A DNA stretch of 64,000 bases from Cordia subcordata (lineage: Eukaryota; Streptophyta; Magnoliopsida; Boraginales; Cordiaceae): NCBI GenBank assembly GCA_028554755.1, contig JAPTOF010000020.1, forward strand, positions 9,448,501 through 9,512,500. Direction: 5' to 3'. Shown here piece by piece: positions 42,727 to 55,560 of the stretch. The position numbers were made by a program, and so were the translations under genes. Position 1 is the stretch's first letter. Each line of letters starts with the position of its first letter. A model generated the notes under the pieces. The model saw nothing but the letters and a program-made list of their open reading frames with translations. It had not been told where the DNA came from and did not search any database.

Positions 42727-44439
42727 ACTTTAAAGTAATATGGTGGCCAATGCCATGAGCCCATGGTTCTCTCTTTGTATTTCGAAATTAATTTTTAATG
42801 TAGGTACTGACTTAGGTTTTCTTTGAATTGAAAAGCAAACAGAAAAAAGAGAGAGAAAAAGTTAATAGTAGTCAGACAAATGCCTGACGAAGATCTAGTT
42901 AATTAGTGGTTAATTAGCATATTGCAATTTGCCCAGAGTGATGATCAATTCATAGCAAAACTAGCGTGCTACCTTTGCGATGCATGGATTTTGATATTCA
43001 TCAAATATTATTAAATTTTATAATTAATAATGTTATAAATTACATGCCATTAAAAGTAATAAAATAAATAATTTTGTACTTGTGCCATGTATAGAATTAT
43101 AGATTAATATTATATTTTCAGTTCAAATATATTAATATAAAATTGAAATTTGAAATCTTCGTTATATGGAATTTTAATTTGCTTGATATAATATTAAAAA
43201 ATGTAACACAAACTTAAACAAAAAATTATGTGAAAAATAAATATAACCTTCTTAATGAACATAATGGAAAAAATTATTTATTCCTTTTCTTCTGTTTACG
43301 ATCAGAAGTGAAGTTGATTTATTCTACCTTAATTACATAGTTGTAATCTAATATATTCACTCTAGTTTTACATAAAATTAAAAAAATAAATACAAATAAT
43401 GTAAAATAAAAATTATGTAAATAAAAAAATTCTTAATAAACATAGTGAAAGCAAAATACTAAAAGATAAACATTAGTGGGTCAAAAAATTTAACAAAAAA
43501 GTATAAGAATTTATGTTAATAAATTAATATTAATATATTAATTATATATGCTTAAAATTTTCTTCTAATGACACATGTCCCCCTAGGGGTTCTTTTTTAG
43601 TAATAGTAACTAGCGCACTTTTATCTGTGTTACGCACGGATTTATTTTTAATTAAAAATGTTAAATTAAGTTAAATTTATTTACTTTTAATAACATATAA
43701 AAAATTTAGTCATGAATATTCTATGCTTTGCATGGATTTTTTAAATAATAAATTTTAAATTTACTAAGGTTTAATTTTTCAAATTCACACATGAAAAATA
43801 CATTGGCTTTTGAGCATTAATCTATTAGTAACTAAATTTATAAATTAAAACTAAGAATATATATATATATATATATATATATCCATAAATGGTAATAAAT
43901 GAACACGTTGAAGTTCACAATGAATTATATTTTAAGCATTAATTGATTGATTATTTAAATTTTCAATTAAAACTAATAATTTATTACATCCACAAAAATA
44001 AAAATAAAATAAATAATAAATAATAATTTATTATATAAGCTAATAAAAAAATATTCATTGCCATAGAAGCATTGATATAACAATCTTATAATGCTCAGAA
44101 AAGTATTTTTTAATGGTAAACATTAAATTTACTTGGATTTCACACATGAATATTATTTAAGAATTAATTTTTGAAAATTAAAGTATTAATGCTATAATGT
44201 ATATACATAATATATAAGAAATAAATTTTTTAAAATTCACAATTGAATTTTATCTTAAGCATTAATTGATTGATCATTTAATATTTTAATTAAAGCTAAT
44301 AATGTATATTCATAAAGATAAGAAATAATAACAAGTAAAATAATAAATAATAAAATAATCATATCATATAAGTGCTGATATGGCACTCTTACAATATTCA
44401 AACATAACACTCTCATAATACTAAAAAATGTTTAAATTT

Positions 44440-44471
<32 letters not shown>

Positions 44472-45598
44472 CAATTCTCATTAAGGCATTAAAAATTTCT
44501 GATACATAAAGGCAGCACATCGAGCTTCTCGCACTACGTCATCGGTTCCATTCTTAAATTAAAGGGAAAAAGAAACCATTCAAAAAATTGTAGAGACGAA
44601 AGGTGAGAGACGGATCACGGATGCATGCATCGTCTCTTCACTTTAAATTTTTCTTGAAATATAAAAATCAATTTAATTTTCATCGAAAGAAATATATGAA
44701 TTTGATTATTAAATATTGTATATTTAGTGTTTATTAAATATAAATTCTGCACTTTCATCGAAAGTAATATTTGAATTTGAGTATTAAATTATATATATTT
44801 AGTGGTTATTAAATAAAAATTCTAGACTTAACCATTTAAATATTCTCTCATGTTATTAGAAGGGAAAGAAGAAGAAAAGGAAAAATCTTTCCAAAAATTG
44901 TGAGTCTTCATGCTCTAATGTTATGCGTAATTTATATCATGCTTATTCACTGTCATGCTTTCCTGTGCTCCCTCATCTTTGTTCATAATATTAATAATGT
45001 TTGTTGAAAGTATTAATACTGTGTGGGTCTGTGTGCATGAATGTACTTTTGTGTATATGTGTGTGTAAGAGTCGTGAATAAATATATGTTAAGTAGTGAA
45101 CTAATAAATTATGAATAAATATTAAAAAAATTGTAAACAATTTAATGGACGTGTTTGTTTATAATTTTGATACTATTTGTTCATAAATTTTATAGTCTTT
45201 GTTCATTGAAGGTGTACAATGCTTAATAGGTACACAGTCCTTAAAGTGCATGATATAACTTCTTCATATTATCGAACGAATCATAAATAAAATAAAGCAC
45301 CATATATTCTTCTTTTTTCTTTTTTGCCCTTTTCTTTTTGATTCCCTACGCAGAAGCAAATACTTGCTTGGTTAAAATGCGCAACTCGTTTGCCAGAGAG
45401 ATATTTAGCAAAAAGATACTTCGCGTAAATGGATTTTTCATTCGCTCTTTCATTATAAGGGAAAGAATAAATTAACTATCTATTATTCATCCAAAGCATA
45501 TCACAATAAAGAAAAACTTTTGTTAAACTATGTTTATTGCACAAAAAAATTATAAAAAAGAAAAGGTTCATTGCACTATCAACCCTTCAGCACTTTAA
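42727..45598. other. AT-rich intergenic DNA with repeats
   Basis: No gene was seen. Structure includes three degenerate related units around GCATTAATTGATTGAT (43806-43862, 43934-43982, 44253-44301), (TA)n runs at 43857-43882 and 44441-44463, and a two-copy tandem repeat of ~76 bp at 44680-44830 (TTTCATCGAAAG...TTTAGTG). A plausible CT/AT-rich filler continues to 45598. Confidence 0.5.
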
Positions 45599-45722
45599 GA
45601 GCCTTTTCGGCTCTACTTATTTTGCTGCTTATAAGTATTTAGAAAAAAAAAAAAACACCTCTTCACATGATTTTAATTATTGGTAGTTTATAAGCCCCTA
45701 ATAAACTTAGCCAAACAAGGTC
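45599..45722. mobile_element. MITE, GTTTGGCTT/CTTATAAG family
   Basis: Inverted ends GAGCCTTTTCGGCTCTACTT and AACTTAGCCAAACAAGGTC with internal TTATAAG motifs. Confidence 0.45.
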
Positions 45723-45884
45723 TAAGTATAGCTTTTCATAAACATTTTGGTGCATGAACAACATGCGACTTGAATATATATAGAAAAAGATATGAAAAGT
45801 AAAATGAATGATAATTAAGAGAAATTTATTACTAGTATTGCATACAAATTTTAAGAGAAGAGAAATGGATTACAAGCAATCCCG

Positions 45885-45945
<61 letters not shown>

Positions 45946-46311
45946 TAAGAAGAAATATGGCTATCCATCAAGTATTTGAAGTGTTATCATTCTACGCATG
46001 TATATAAAAATATGCCTTTAGCCTATTGTTCATACATCACGGGTCCAAAATGGCTTGCACTTTAGTATAATAAGAATATCATCATATTTGAAAATACTAT
46101 TTAGGAAGTCTAAATTGGACAACTTTTTTGTATTTTAGGCTATGACTTTGATGCCTATAACTAATACACGTAAAAAGAAGGATAAAACTCATAAATAATA
46201 GGGGTATTTTGGTGTTATTATTAATTTCTTTTTGAAAAATGCTTGAATTTATTCACCAAATAATTTAAAGTTGTTAGTTTTGAATATACATTTGTGAACA
46301 ATGTGTACTTA
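45723..46311. other. Intergenic with (TA)n run
   Basis: A near-perfect (TA)27 microsatellite occupies 45889-45943. Nothing else is recognised. Confidence 0.6.
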
Positions 46312-46546
46312 GGGCCTGTTTGGATTGGTTTTTTTTTTTTTTAAGAAAAAATACTTTTTTCCTAAAAAAATTATATTAAATTTACAATAACTATTTGATT
46401 TTAGCTTTCAAAAGAGCTGAAATTCTGAAAAAAAAACTCAAATACAACTTTTTTTCAGAAACTAAAATTTTCAGCTTCTCAAAAAAAATTATTTTTAAAA
46501 AATTATTAAAAAAATACTTTTAAAAAAAGTCAATCCAAACGAGCCT
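46312..46546. mobile_element. MITE, TTTGGATTGG family, best copy
   Basis: Ends GGGCCTGTTTGGATTGGTTT and AAGTCAATCCAAACGAGCCT are good inverted repeats. This is the clearest full-length member of the family in the window (~235 bp). Confidence 0.7.
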
Positions 46547-46859
46547 TTATACGAGAAAACACAAAGCTTGTTGGAGCTTTATGACACGACAAGTGTCTAT
46601 TACTTAGCAAAAAATGGTGGTAAAGAATGTCTTTAAATAATACTTGTAAAAAAAATAGTGCTTAGCCAAAAACTCAAAAAAGGTTTAAAAATAATAATGG
46701 TTAATAACCAAAAGAGAATAATAATACTCTTAAAAAATTTACAAAATCGAACTAGAAAAAGGCCCCTGCATTTTTGAAGAAAAGGAAAAACATTAAAGTG
46801 GTTTTTTTTTTTTTTTTTGGTCAAAAGAAAAAAAATTTTAAGGTGGACAAGATGAGAAA

Positions 46860-47170
46860 ACATTCAAGTCGTGAGGGTAACCAATACGCTCCTTCAAGCA
46901 CGTGAGGCAAATTTATTACGTCAGACAGTTTTAATTTTCTCTACGCACGTAGTCTACTGTGTAAGGATACCACCAAACGTGGGGAGGCGAAAAACATGCC
47001 AGTTTCCCCACCTTCTTCATCAGTCGCGTGGTTACACGCGTGAACCAACCCAAACCACCAACCCCGTCCCTCAAGGGGCAAACGCATTAAAGATAAGATA
47101 ACGACTCCAAATATAACTAGCCATACACGTGTACAGTCTCACGTGTCATCAGTGGACGCCCCACCCTTCA
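46860..47170. promoter_or_regulatory. Orphan G-box/ABRE cluster
   Basis: A GC-richer patch holds three perfect CACGTG palindromes (46899-46904, 47126-47131, 47140-47145; the last in CACGTGTC, the ABRE consensus) plus ACGT cores at 46947 and 46977 and a GATAAGATAA I-box-like motif near 47092. It looks like a promoter module. No gene starts within reach on either strand, so it may be a promoter relic or part of an unrecognised transposon. Confidence 0.4.
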
Positions 47171-47672
47171 TTGACTGATCCAAGTGCCTCACTGTAGGAA
47201 TCACATTTGTTCTTAGGCTCTCCACAATTACTCAAGCAGATAATGGTCATAATCTATTGGTCGGTGAGGACACCGGAAAAGCAACTAGGCCCAAATACTA
47301 ACTCAATGATTAAATTCTCATACTCAAACTTAATTCAAATGCTAGCTCGTTGAAAGCGCCACTTATACGGTTCTTAAGGCAATTGTTTCTTTTGTAACAA
47401 CTTTTTCATAGAAAGTTCGTCCAATTATAGAGGGTATAAAAAAAATTGTCAAAAGTTATCTTAGAATAGAATTTTATTGTATTAGAAAAACCTCTAATGC
47501 CCCTTGCGATTCGATTTTTAAAACTCGGGTTAAGAACTGTTTGCCCCTGAACTGGATTTCAATGTTCCCTCCCCCTTAGCTTGTCTTTTGGAGGTGGATT
47601 TTGTTCCATTTGGAATTGTTTAATCTTGTTGTATTTTGTTTTCATCGGAACGGATATCTGTTTACTCAAAAA
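47171..47672. other. Intergenic, possible LINE tail
   Basis: 47581-47672 (TTTTGGAGGTGGATTTTGTT onward, ending in an A-run at 47668) resembles a LINE 3' UTR and tail. The 90-codon frame across it is not convincing. Confidence 0.35.
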
Positions 47673-47810
47673 AAAAAAAGAACTCCACCACAATGTCTTC
47701 AGGTTAATTATGATAAATTATTCATATAATCATAATCAAATAAAGTACATTGCCAGGTATTTAAAACATTTGAGTAGTAAGAGTAAGAGGAAAACACTAT
47801 TCATAATTGG

Positions 47811-48018
47811 ATTTGAGTTATGTATTTTGTTTCGAGTTGAGAGTTTTGGTTGAATAGGTACATGTGTTGGAAACATATTGCTACATCAAAGATTTATTAG
47901 TTAGTGATTGGATTGTATTTGAGTTATGTTTCTTATTTCGCTTAAAGAGTTTTTGGCTAAATAAGTGGATTATGTATTAGAGATGTATTGTTGCACCAAA
48001 GAATTATTAGTTAATGGT
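47811..48018. repeat. Two-copy ~105-bp tandem repeat
   Basis: Units 47811-47909 and 47910-48018 share GGATT...TTTGAGTTATGT, GAGTTTTTGG or GAGAGTTTTGG, TTGGTTGAATAG/TTGGCTAAATAA, ATATTGCTACATCAAAGA/GTATTGTTGCACCAAAGA and TTATTAGTTA. Confidence 0.65.
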
Positions 48019-48378
48019 CAAATTTTGTCAATTGAATTCTCTTAACATAAAAAAAAATGCATAAACAAGTAAGTTTTTCTTATTTAGTAATAGCATGATG
48101 TTAAAGGGATATATCCTAATGAATCTCTTTTATTCTCCTTTGTTGTCCAGATGAGATCAATGTGGCATGTTGCACGCCCTGGGAGTTGGGTTGCATCAAA
48201 AGTAAAGGCTTAAGCTTAAATGACATCATTTTCGGATACATTTGGATGCTTCCTTAAAGTGGAGCATTGATCATGTTGCCTAGACAAAGCCTCTACCTTG
48301 TAATCTTGATAGGTAGACCAGAGAGGTGTTGGTATGTTTTATTATAAACATGTTAATAGTGTTAAGTTAAATCACACT

Positions 48379-48552
48379 TCAATCTTTTTTTTGTAATAGT
48401 GTTTTTTCTCTAAAACTTAAGAAAAAAATAAGTATTTTTTAGAAAATTAAAACTTTTGACTTCTAAAAAAGTTCTAATTGAACTTATTTTAAGAGTTTTT
48501 AGTATTTTGTTTTAAAATTCAATTCAAATACTTAATCCAAATAGGCTCTTAG
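48379..48552. mobile_element. Partial MITE, TTTGGATTGG family
   Basis: Ends CTTAATCCAAATAGGCTCTT. The complementary left end is degraded, with TAATAGTGTTTTTTCTCTAA. Confidence 0.4.
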
Positions 48553-48654
48553 TTGTATGTTGACATATTGGTGAAGATAGAATTTGGTAAAAGATTTGTA
48601 AATTGTGAGCAAAGTAAACATAATGGTTATTAAAAGATCACAAAAGCAAAAGGA

Positions 48655-48914
48655 TAAAATGCTTATTATTTTCTTGTATTTTGTTAAAGTAGCATAAAAT
48701 CTTTTGTATTTTAAAACTTGTCAATATCCTCTATGTAGAACAAAAGTTACCCATAATTTCCAATGTTTGGGGCCCTAGGGACAATTATGTTACATTCTTT
48801 ATGGAATGGAATTATAGCAATAATCTTTATGCCACATAGGACTATTAGTAAATTTTGGAATTACAATAGGTTTTATGAAATTTTAGCCAAATACAAAAGG
48901 TAAAATGCTTTATT
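48655..48914. mobile_element. MITE, GTAAAATGC family, copy 2
   Basis: Ends GATAAAATGCTTATTATTTT and AAAAGGTAAAATGCTTTATT, with TTTTGTTAAAGTAGCATAA and GGACAATTATGTTACATTC inside. Same layout as 42476-42726. Confidence 0.5.
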
Positions 48915-49890
48915 CAAAATAAGAAGTAAAGAAAAATGAACAAATAATAACATTCAATGAGCACATCACTCAACCCAAAAGTAGATTAGAGTAAAACCAT
49001 TTGTTAAAGTAATATCATATTCTAAATATCATGAAGTACCTCTATCAATTCTAGCTATTTAAAGCTAATCATTTCTTTGGGGATCACAACTAATCTTCAA
49101 TTCAAGATTCTTTATGGTAAAGAGCTGATAAGAGAGGGCAAAATAGCCTAACATGATAAATTAGATGTTAGCCTCAAAATGTCTTGAGGAAGAAAATTAA
49201 TCTTTTGAATATTCTATGTACATCTTGAAATATCAATTATAGTGTGCTCATAAATCCATAATTTTTAATAAAATTGTTGACTATGTAGCAATTGTTATAT
49301 ATGATATGAGATACCGTTATTACATGAGTCCGTCATTATTTGCTCCTAATATGAGATTAAATCTACTCATCTACACTATAATTTTATTAAAAGGATTTAA
49401 TTTAATAATCATAACCTGTTCATATATTTAGCCAAAATGATATGATGTTTCAACTGATTCTCACAATTACCGTTCCATTAATTACTAACTCGACGTTTGG
49501 CTCAGTGGCACATCCTTCATATTTAGGCCAGCTTGAATTGATTTTTTTAACTTTTAAAAAATCTAAAATTATTAAAAAAACTCAATTTCAATATTTCCAA
49601 AAATTACAATTAAAATTTTTAAAAAAGATATTTTTTTGAAAAATTATATAAAAAATGCTTAAAAAAATTAATCCAAACCAACCCTTAACCCTGCCCCATA
49701 ATCTAAGGGCGCCTAGTTTGACAGCACCAATGGAATACCATTTTCCCTCATATTTTTCTTCGTGGCAAACCAAAAAAAAAAAGAAGAAATTAAAACAAAA
49801 ACTAAATTAAGAACAAATAAACAATAAAAGAGAATAAACCAAACGTTTGAAAATTTTGTTTTCTTCTTCGCCTACCCATCCATTCTTTCA
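48915..49890. other. Intergenic with one MITE
   Basis: 49528-49684 is a MITE with ends GCTTGAATTGATTTTTTTAA and AAATTAATCCAAACCAACCC (TTTGGATTGG family). The rest upstream of the DUF789 gene contains no recognised gene. Confidence 0.5.
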
Positions 49891-50325
49891 CCCTCTCTCT
49901 CTCTCTCTCTCACGCACACACACAACACGCACTCTGTCTCTCTCATCATCCCTTCATTTAATAATCTCCATTTCTGTTCACCAGCGCTTGTTTCGCGTTC
50001 CCCACCTATACATACATATTACTTCACATATATACATATACATATACATACACACATACATATATATATTATGTACACACACGTACGCGTCACAATTCCA
50101 CATATATTTATACCTCTAAAGGCCATTGGAGTTTGATCTGATTCATCATTTCTACGGTTTATTCAAACCTCTGCAATTCGCCGACTCGATCTCCCTTTCG
50201 TTTGCGGGAAAATTCCAAATATTTTTGCTTAATTTTCTCCATTTAGATTAGATAGAGGCATTTAGATACAGATATAGTAATTCTTGTTGATACATATATA
50301 TATAGGCACAGAGATAAGGCTATTT

Positions 50326-50400
<75 letters not shown>

Positions 50401-50434
50401 CTAAAGGTAGGGTTTAGATAGGGTTTTTGAGGAG
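49886..50434 (+). promoter_or_regulatory. Promoter/5' leader of DUF789 gene
   Basis: A CT-microsatellite (CTCTCTCTCTCTCT, about 49893-49910) and ACACAC follow, as often seen near plant transcription starts. A GGTTTAGATAGGGTTT leader stretch precedes the ATG. A perfect (TA)34 run (50331-50398) ends 36 bp before the ATG. The exact start site cannot be set. Confidence 0.45.
50331..50398. repeat. (TA)34 microsatellite in 5' leader
   Basis: 68 bp of uninterrupted TA, 36 bp upstream of the DUF789 start codon. Confidence 0.9.
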
Positions 50435-53400
50435 ATGTTAGGCGCAGGATTGCAGTTCAATAGGAGTAGGAATGGAGATGATCGGGTTTACAGTGCGGCG
50501 AGGGCTCGCCGGAGTCAAAGTCAAAGTCAGAGACATCGGAGCCATGATCATCTTCGACGAGCTCAGACTGATGTTGGGGTGGTGAAGCCGGAGAGCCGAG
50601 CCGCTGCTGATGAGTCGCCGAGGAAGAACAAGGAGGTAACCGGAGCTGCGAAAAAGCCGGCGCCGTCGTGTAATCTTGAACGGTTTCTCGAATCTGTCAC
50701 GCCTTCAGTCACGGCTCAGTGTCTATCCAAGGTTTTACATTTTTTTGAGTTTATTAAGCTTGTATATTTCGGTGATTAAATGCTTAAATGAATTGAATCG
50801 ATTTTCGTAATTTTCTCGAACGTGTGGTGCTGATTTATTATTGTTCTTGATGTTGTTGATTAGAAAGTTTGGCCTTTTAAAGTTTCAATAAATCAACAAT
50901 ACCTTGTACTTAAAGAGACTGCAAACTAATTGTGTTAGATGAGGATTTCACTTGTTATTACTTTTTTGTTCTTGAAGCTTTCTCGTTAATTGGTCTGTTT
51001 TGACTAACAGTTGGTGATTAGTTATTTAAGCAAATAGCTTAATAACAGAGATTTACTGATTTCTAGTTACTTAGTGTGTTACTAAACTATGCATTGGAGT
51101 ACTTAGATCATCACTTAAAAAGCAAAATTTGTTAAATGTATTGACTTAATGGTTCCATATCTTATATTGATTATAATAGTTTGTAGAAATTGTATCTTAA
51201 TCTAAAAATATGTAAACAAGTCTCTCGAATTTAATGATGCTTTACTTATATCTCTATGAATGAGGTTAGCCTATGCTTCCTAAATTTCCATTTTATTGGT
51301 TTATTTATACTTATGTTCTCAAATGCCGTTTATTATAGTTGCTGAGAAGTTTAATTGAATGTTTGATGATAACAGACAACAATGAGGGGCTGGAGGATGT
51401 GTGGTGTGGAGTTCCAACACTATTTTGTGCTAGGTGATCTTTGGGAATCGTTCAAGGAGTGGAGTGCATATGGTGCTGGAGTGCCGTTGATATTGAATGA
51501 CAGTGATAGTGTCATTCAGTACTATGTGCCATACTTGTCTGGCATTCAGTTATATGTTGATTCTTCAAAGACTTCAGTGAAATCAAGGTATCAATTTTGG
51601 TTGGCTTGACCTTTTTGTAATGTGTAATTTTTTCTTTGCATCCTTTGTACAGAATCAAGTTGGCTGATTGGCATTGCTATGCTATTATTAAGGCAATAAT
51701 TGGTAGTTACATGTTATATATATACATATGTACATATACATTTTTACATACATATACATACATATACGTATACATACATATATACATATATATACATACA
51801 TATACATATACATATACATACATAATTATATATATACATATACTTACATATATACATATATACACATACATATACATATACATATGCATACGTAATTATA
51901 TATATACATATACTTACATATATATACATACATATACATATACATGTATATATATACATATATATACATACATATATACATATATATATACAGGATCATT
52001 TCTGGGAAGTGTTGAATCAATTATGTATCAGAACCAAAATTTTAATGGACATGACCCACTGTAAATATTTATTTTCAGTTTGGAGCTTTTGTGTTGCTTT
52101 CCGTCATAATTCAATCTCCTTTTGGTTCATTATTCACAGAAAGATCTTAAATGCAATTCACTATATCATTACCTTGAAGAAGCCTCAAGATTGTTGAATC
52201 AAATGAGCCCTTGTTATTTTGTTCTTCTTGTCTTCATATATCTGTAAAAGAATAACAATGGTAAACTCGAAGTTACGTATTAATCTTCTGACATGATAAC
52301 TTACTGTCGGAATTCTTATATTTGTCTTATTAATAGAGTTCAAGATCTTTTAACGGTGGATATTTGTGTCCTTGATAATCTAAGACTACTACTTGCTTTG
52401 AAGTGAATTTTCTAATGCCTCTTGTGCAATAAGGGAGGAGCTGCTCTCCCTACCTTAATATAAATTCCATTGGATCCCATATTAACTGGATTACATGTCC
52501 TTGTGTCCTTATCTGCTTGCTTCCTGTTGGTGTCTGCTGATTTTCTTCATGCAGTTTTGAATTATTAGGTAATGGTTTTGAGCTATATGAATATGAGGTA
52601 CTGTGTTCTCCATATAAGAATCATCATAAAGATGAACAATTTGCTGTATGCTAATGGATTTGGAACAAGTTAACTTAAATTTCAAGGATTTACAAATTGG
52701 TAGCATTACGTGTATTCACATTCTTATCTATCATCTAGCCTTTGGTGTGTGATGGTATTTAACTTCAATTTGCAACAATTGGCTGATGCCGTAGCAGGTA
52801 TAGAACCAGAGTTTTCTAGAAGTTTACTTGCTTAACTTTTGAAGTCACGCACTTGAGATCTGGCAACTGGAATCTTAAATTTGTGGAAGGGACGCTTGGT
52901 TGAAGGAAAGGGAAAAAGGAAAGGGGAGAAGAATACAAGGAAAAGGACTAGAATGCAGCTATGGATAGCTACAGTGCTATTTGGTTGATTATCATAATCT
53001 CAATAATATTAGTTGATTTTTGTAATCTGAAGTCCCTGTGTAACCTGCAGATAGCTAAAATAACTATTATTTGATTATTGTAATCACAAATGCATTAGTT
53101 GATTTTCATCCCGATTCCCTATTACGTTAATTGTTGTAATATCAGTATGGACTTAGTGCTTCAGTTGTTGAAAGTAGTCTGGTTTCATGTACCAGTTTAT
53201 AGTATAACGGGGGTCAGACAAATCATTTATCAATATGCACCTTAGAAATTGATCTTCTTGAAATATCTCCTAGGACGAGGTGAGGACTGATAAGGAGTTC
53301 GTTTGGGGAAAGTAAGTATAAGATCTGGATAAGTTCATTCGGGGCAAGTATAAGATCTGCCATGTCTTACATGATGACACTTTGTCTTCATGCATTAATA

Positions 53401-55560
53401 AAAGGGCACCTTCCATGCGACTTCTCCATCCCATTTTAAATACAGTAAAGGATTTCTTCATTGAAATTAGAGTTGTGCTGTTTTCTGAGATTGTCAAGCA
53501 TTGCTATGTACTTAGTAGAGTTGCTGCTTACCTTTCTTATACTTTCTTTTCCTTTTCTTTCTCTGGTTTTTGTTTCTTGCTCTCATGAAATGTAGATCTG
53601 TTGTGAGCTTGATTTTCTTTGCTTTTTGATGTCTTCATGATTGTGTTGGTTTCTGTTTCTTAAACTTCTGTATAGAATCCAGTCTGGTCTATTTTAGTTC
53701 ATATGTGTGGAAGTCTTTGTGATAAATATTATTTTCCTCTAGTTGATGTGCAATTAATGCTTATACAGGGGTCTCTTTGTTTCTTGAATTTAATATACTT
53801 TTTTCTGTTTCTTCATTATCAAATATATTTTCTTTTATGTTTTAAGGTCTGAACAACTATTATCTCTTCTTGCGTGCCTTTGGATATTTTATGTATAATT
53901 ACAATTTCAGCTTTGTCAACTTTTGATATCTATTATGGATTTGTTTTCAACATGAATCTGATGTTTCTTTTGGATAATAGGCGACTGGGGGAGGACAGTG
54001 ATGGTGACTCTTTCCGGGATTCAAGTAGTGATGGAAGCAGTGATTGTGAACAGGACAGAGGTAGCTCAAATGCATTGATGGGAGCGCAGATGTATTATCA
54101 TCAAACAAGTGATGTTTCATGTAGGTTGGACTGGTTGTCCATGAGAGACCAGCATCTTGCCCTTCAGGAGGGTTTCTCCAGTGATGATGGTGAATCTGGA
54201 AGTTCTCAAGTCTGCCTGTTGTTTGAGTATCTTGAACAGGACCAGCCTTACAGCAGAGAACCTTTATATGACAAGGTTTCTCTCTCTCCCCGTGAATATA
54301 TAAGAAGGGAAATTCTCTGTTGTGGTCCTCTTATTGAAATTTCCTTTCTTATAACAGATATCTGACCTTGCTCTTCGCTTCCCTCAGCTAAAGACACTAA
54401 GAAGTTGTGATCTACTTTCTTCTAGCTGGATTTCTGTGGCCTGGTATATACTGAGTCATTGCTTGTTTCTGAGAAATTACACTTGTCATATTCTTATTGC
54501 GCTGATTGGCTTTTCACTTATTTAGGTACCCAATTTACAGAATACCAATGGGACCTACGCTCAAAGACCTGGATGCTTGCTTTCTCACTTTTCATTGTCT
54601 TCATACACCCACAACAGGTATCTTAGGCGTGCTGTCATCAGTTTGTGTTTCTGCTAACAATTTATTTTTTTCTGAATTGTTTAAGTTGACTTAAGCGTGT
54701 TTCCTACTTATTGCTATATTCCATCTTGGGATGATTTTTCTCAGATAAGCCCTAGTTCTTTACATATCTTAGTGGTACACTTGGACTTGTCTTAGCTGAA
54801 ATATAGCTATGTTGATACTTATTGAAACCTGTAGTCTCTGTCCCATTTGGCGTTCTGTTCTTTACTCATACTTGAGATTTTGTTATCATCATCTTACTCT
54901 CCAAGTCTTTTTCCCTTCTTTTCCCTCTAATGCAGAAGAGAGAATTAGAAATGAGTTTCATCTGATTGTCCTTGCTTTCTAGATTTTATTTTCACTAATT
55001 ATCAATAACTCTCATCATTGGCTTTGTTATCTTTCTTTCTTTTTTCTTTTCTTTTCTTAGTTGACATTGTTATTCATCTAAGTACCATGATTATACTGGC
55101 TATGAAATGTTGTTTCTCTCTTGGCATCATATTACACTATTTTGGAGGGTCATGGGTCTTTACTCTTTCTCTTCCTTTTTCTCTGGAGTTGTTGTGGCTT
55201 TGTTTGATGTTTGTGCTAATTAAGTTACTAATCTATCACAAGATCATCTTTGTCTCTTTGTAGGTACAGTTTACCTTCCCCCTTTTTTTTTTTTGGTCTC
55301 TGACACCTGCATTGGAACATTGTGCAGGACCTCAAAATGGACATGCTCCAGTTCTCTTATATCCTAGTGAGGTGGATGGCGTTGCCAAGATGTTGCTACC
55401 CGTTTTTGGTCTTGCTTCCTACAAATTTAGAGGATCATTATGGACGCCCGATGGAGGTTATGAGCATCAATTGGTGAACTCCCTTCTGCAAGCTGCTGAC
55501 AATTGGTTAGCAGTGCTACAGGTCAACCATCCAGATTTCCTTTTCTTCCGCCGACGATGA
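50435..55560 (+). CDS. DUF789 family protein, six exons
   Basis: Exons 50435-50731, 51376-51587, 53981-54275, 54358-54443, 54526-54617 and 55328-55560 join in frame with GT-AG junctions to 404 codons, ending TGA. The N-terminus is basic and Ser/Gln-rich ([13 protein letters not shown]). The DUF789 domain begins [13 protein letters not shown] and continues [60 protein letters not shown], PYDRxPL-like [39 protein letters not shown] and, at the C-terminus, [13 protein letters not shown] and an adjacent [16 protein letters not shown]. Length and order match the family. The function of DUF789 is unknown. No signal peptide or TM segment is seen. Confidence 0.93.
51712..51992. repeat. (TATACA)n compound microsatellite
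   Basis: About 280 bp of TACATA/TATACATA units in intron 2 of the DUF789 gene. The Tyr/Ile/His-rich ORFs on both strands are artefacts. Confidence 0.9.
52930..53120. repeat. TTGATTATTGTAATC-type repeat in intron
   Basis: Three related TTGATTAT/TTGATTTT(T/C)...TAATC motifs (52982, 53015, 53072) in intron 2, probably a small degraded MITE. No further evidence. Confidence 0.35.

Noticed and set aside
51636..52064. 142-codon ORF and overlapping minus ORFs
   Set aside because: They translate the TATACA microsatellite in intron 2 of the DUF789 gene.
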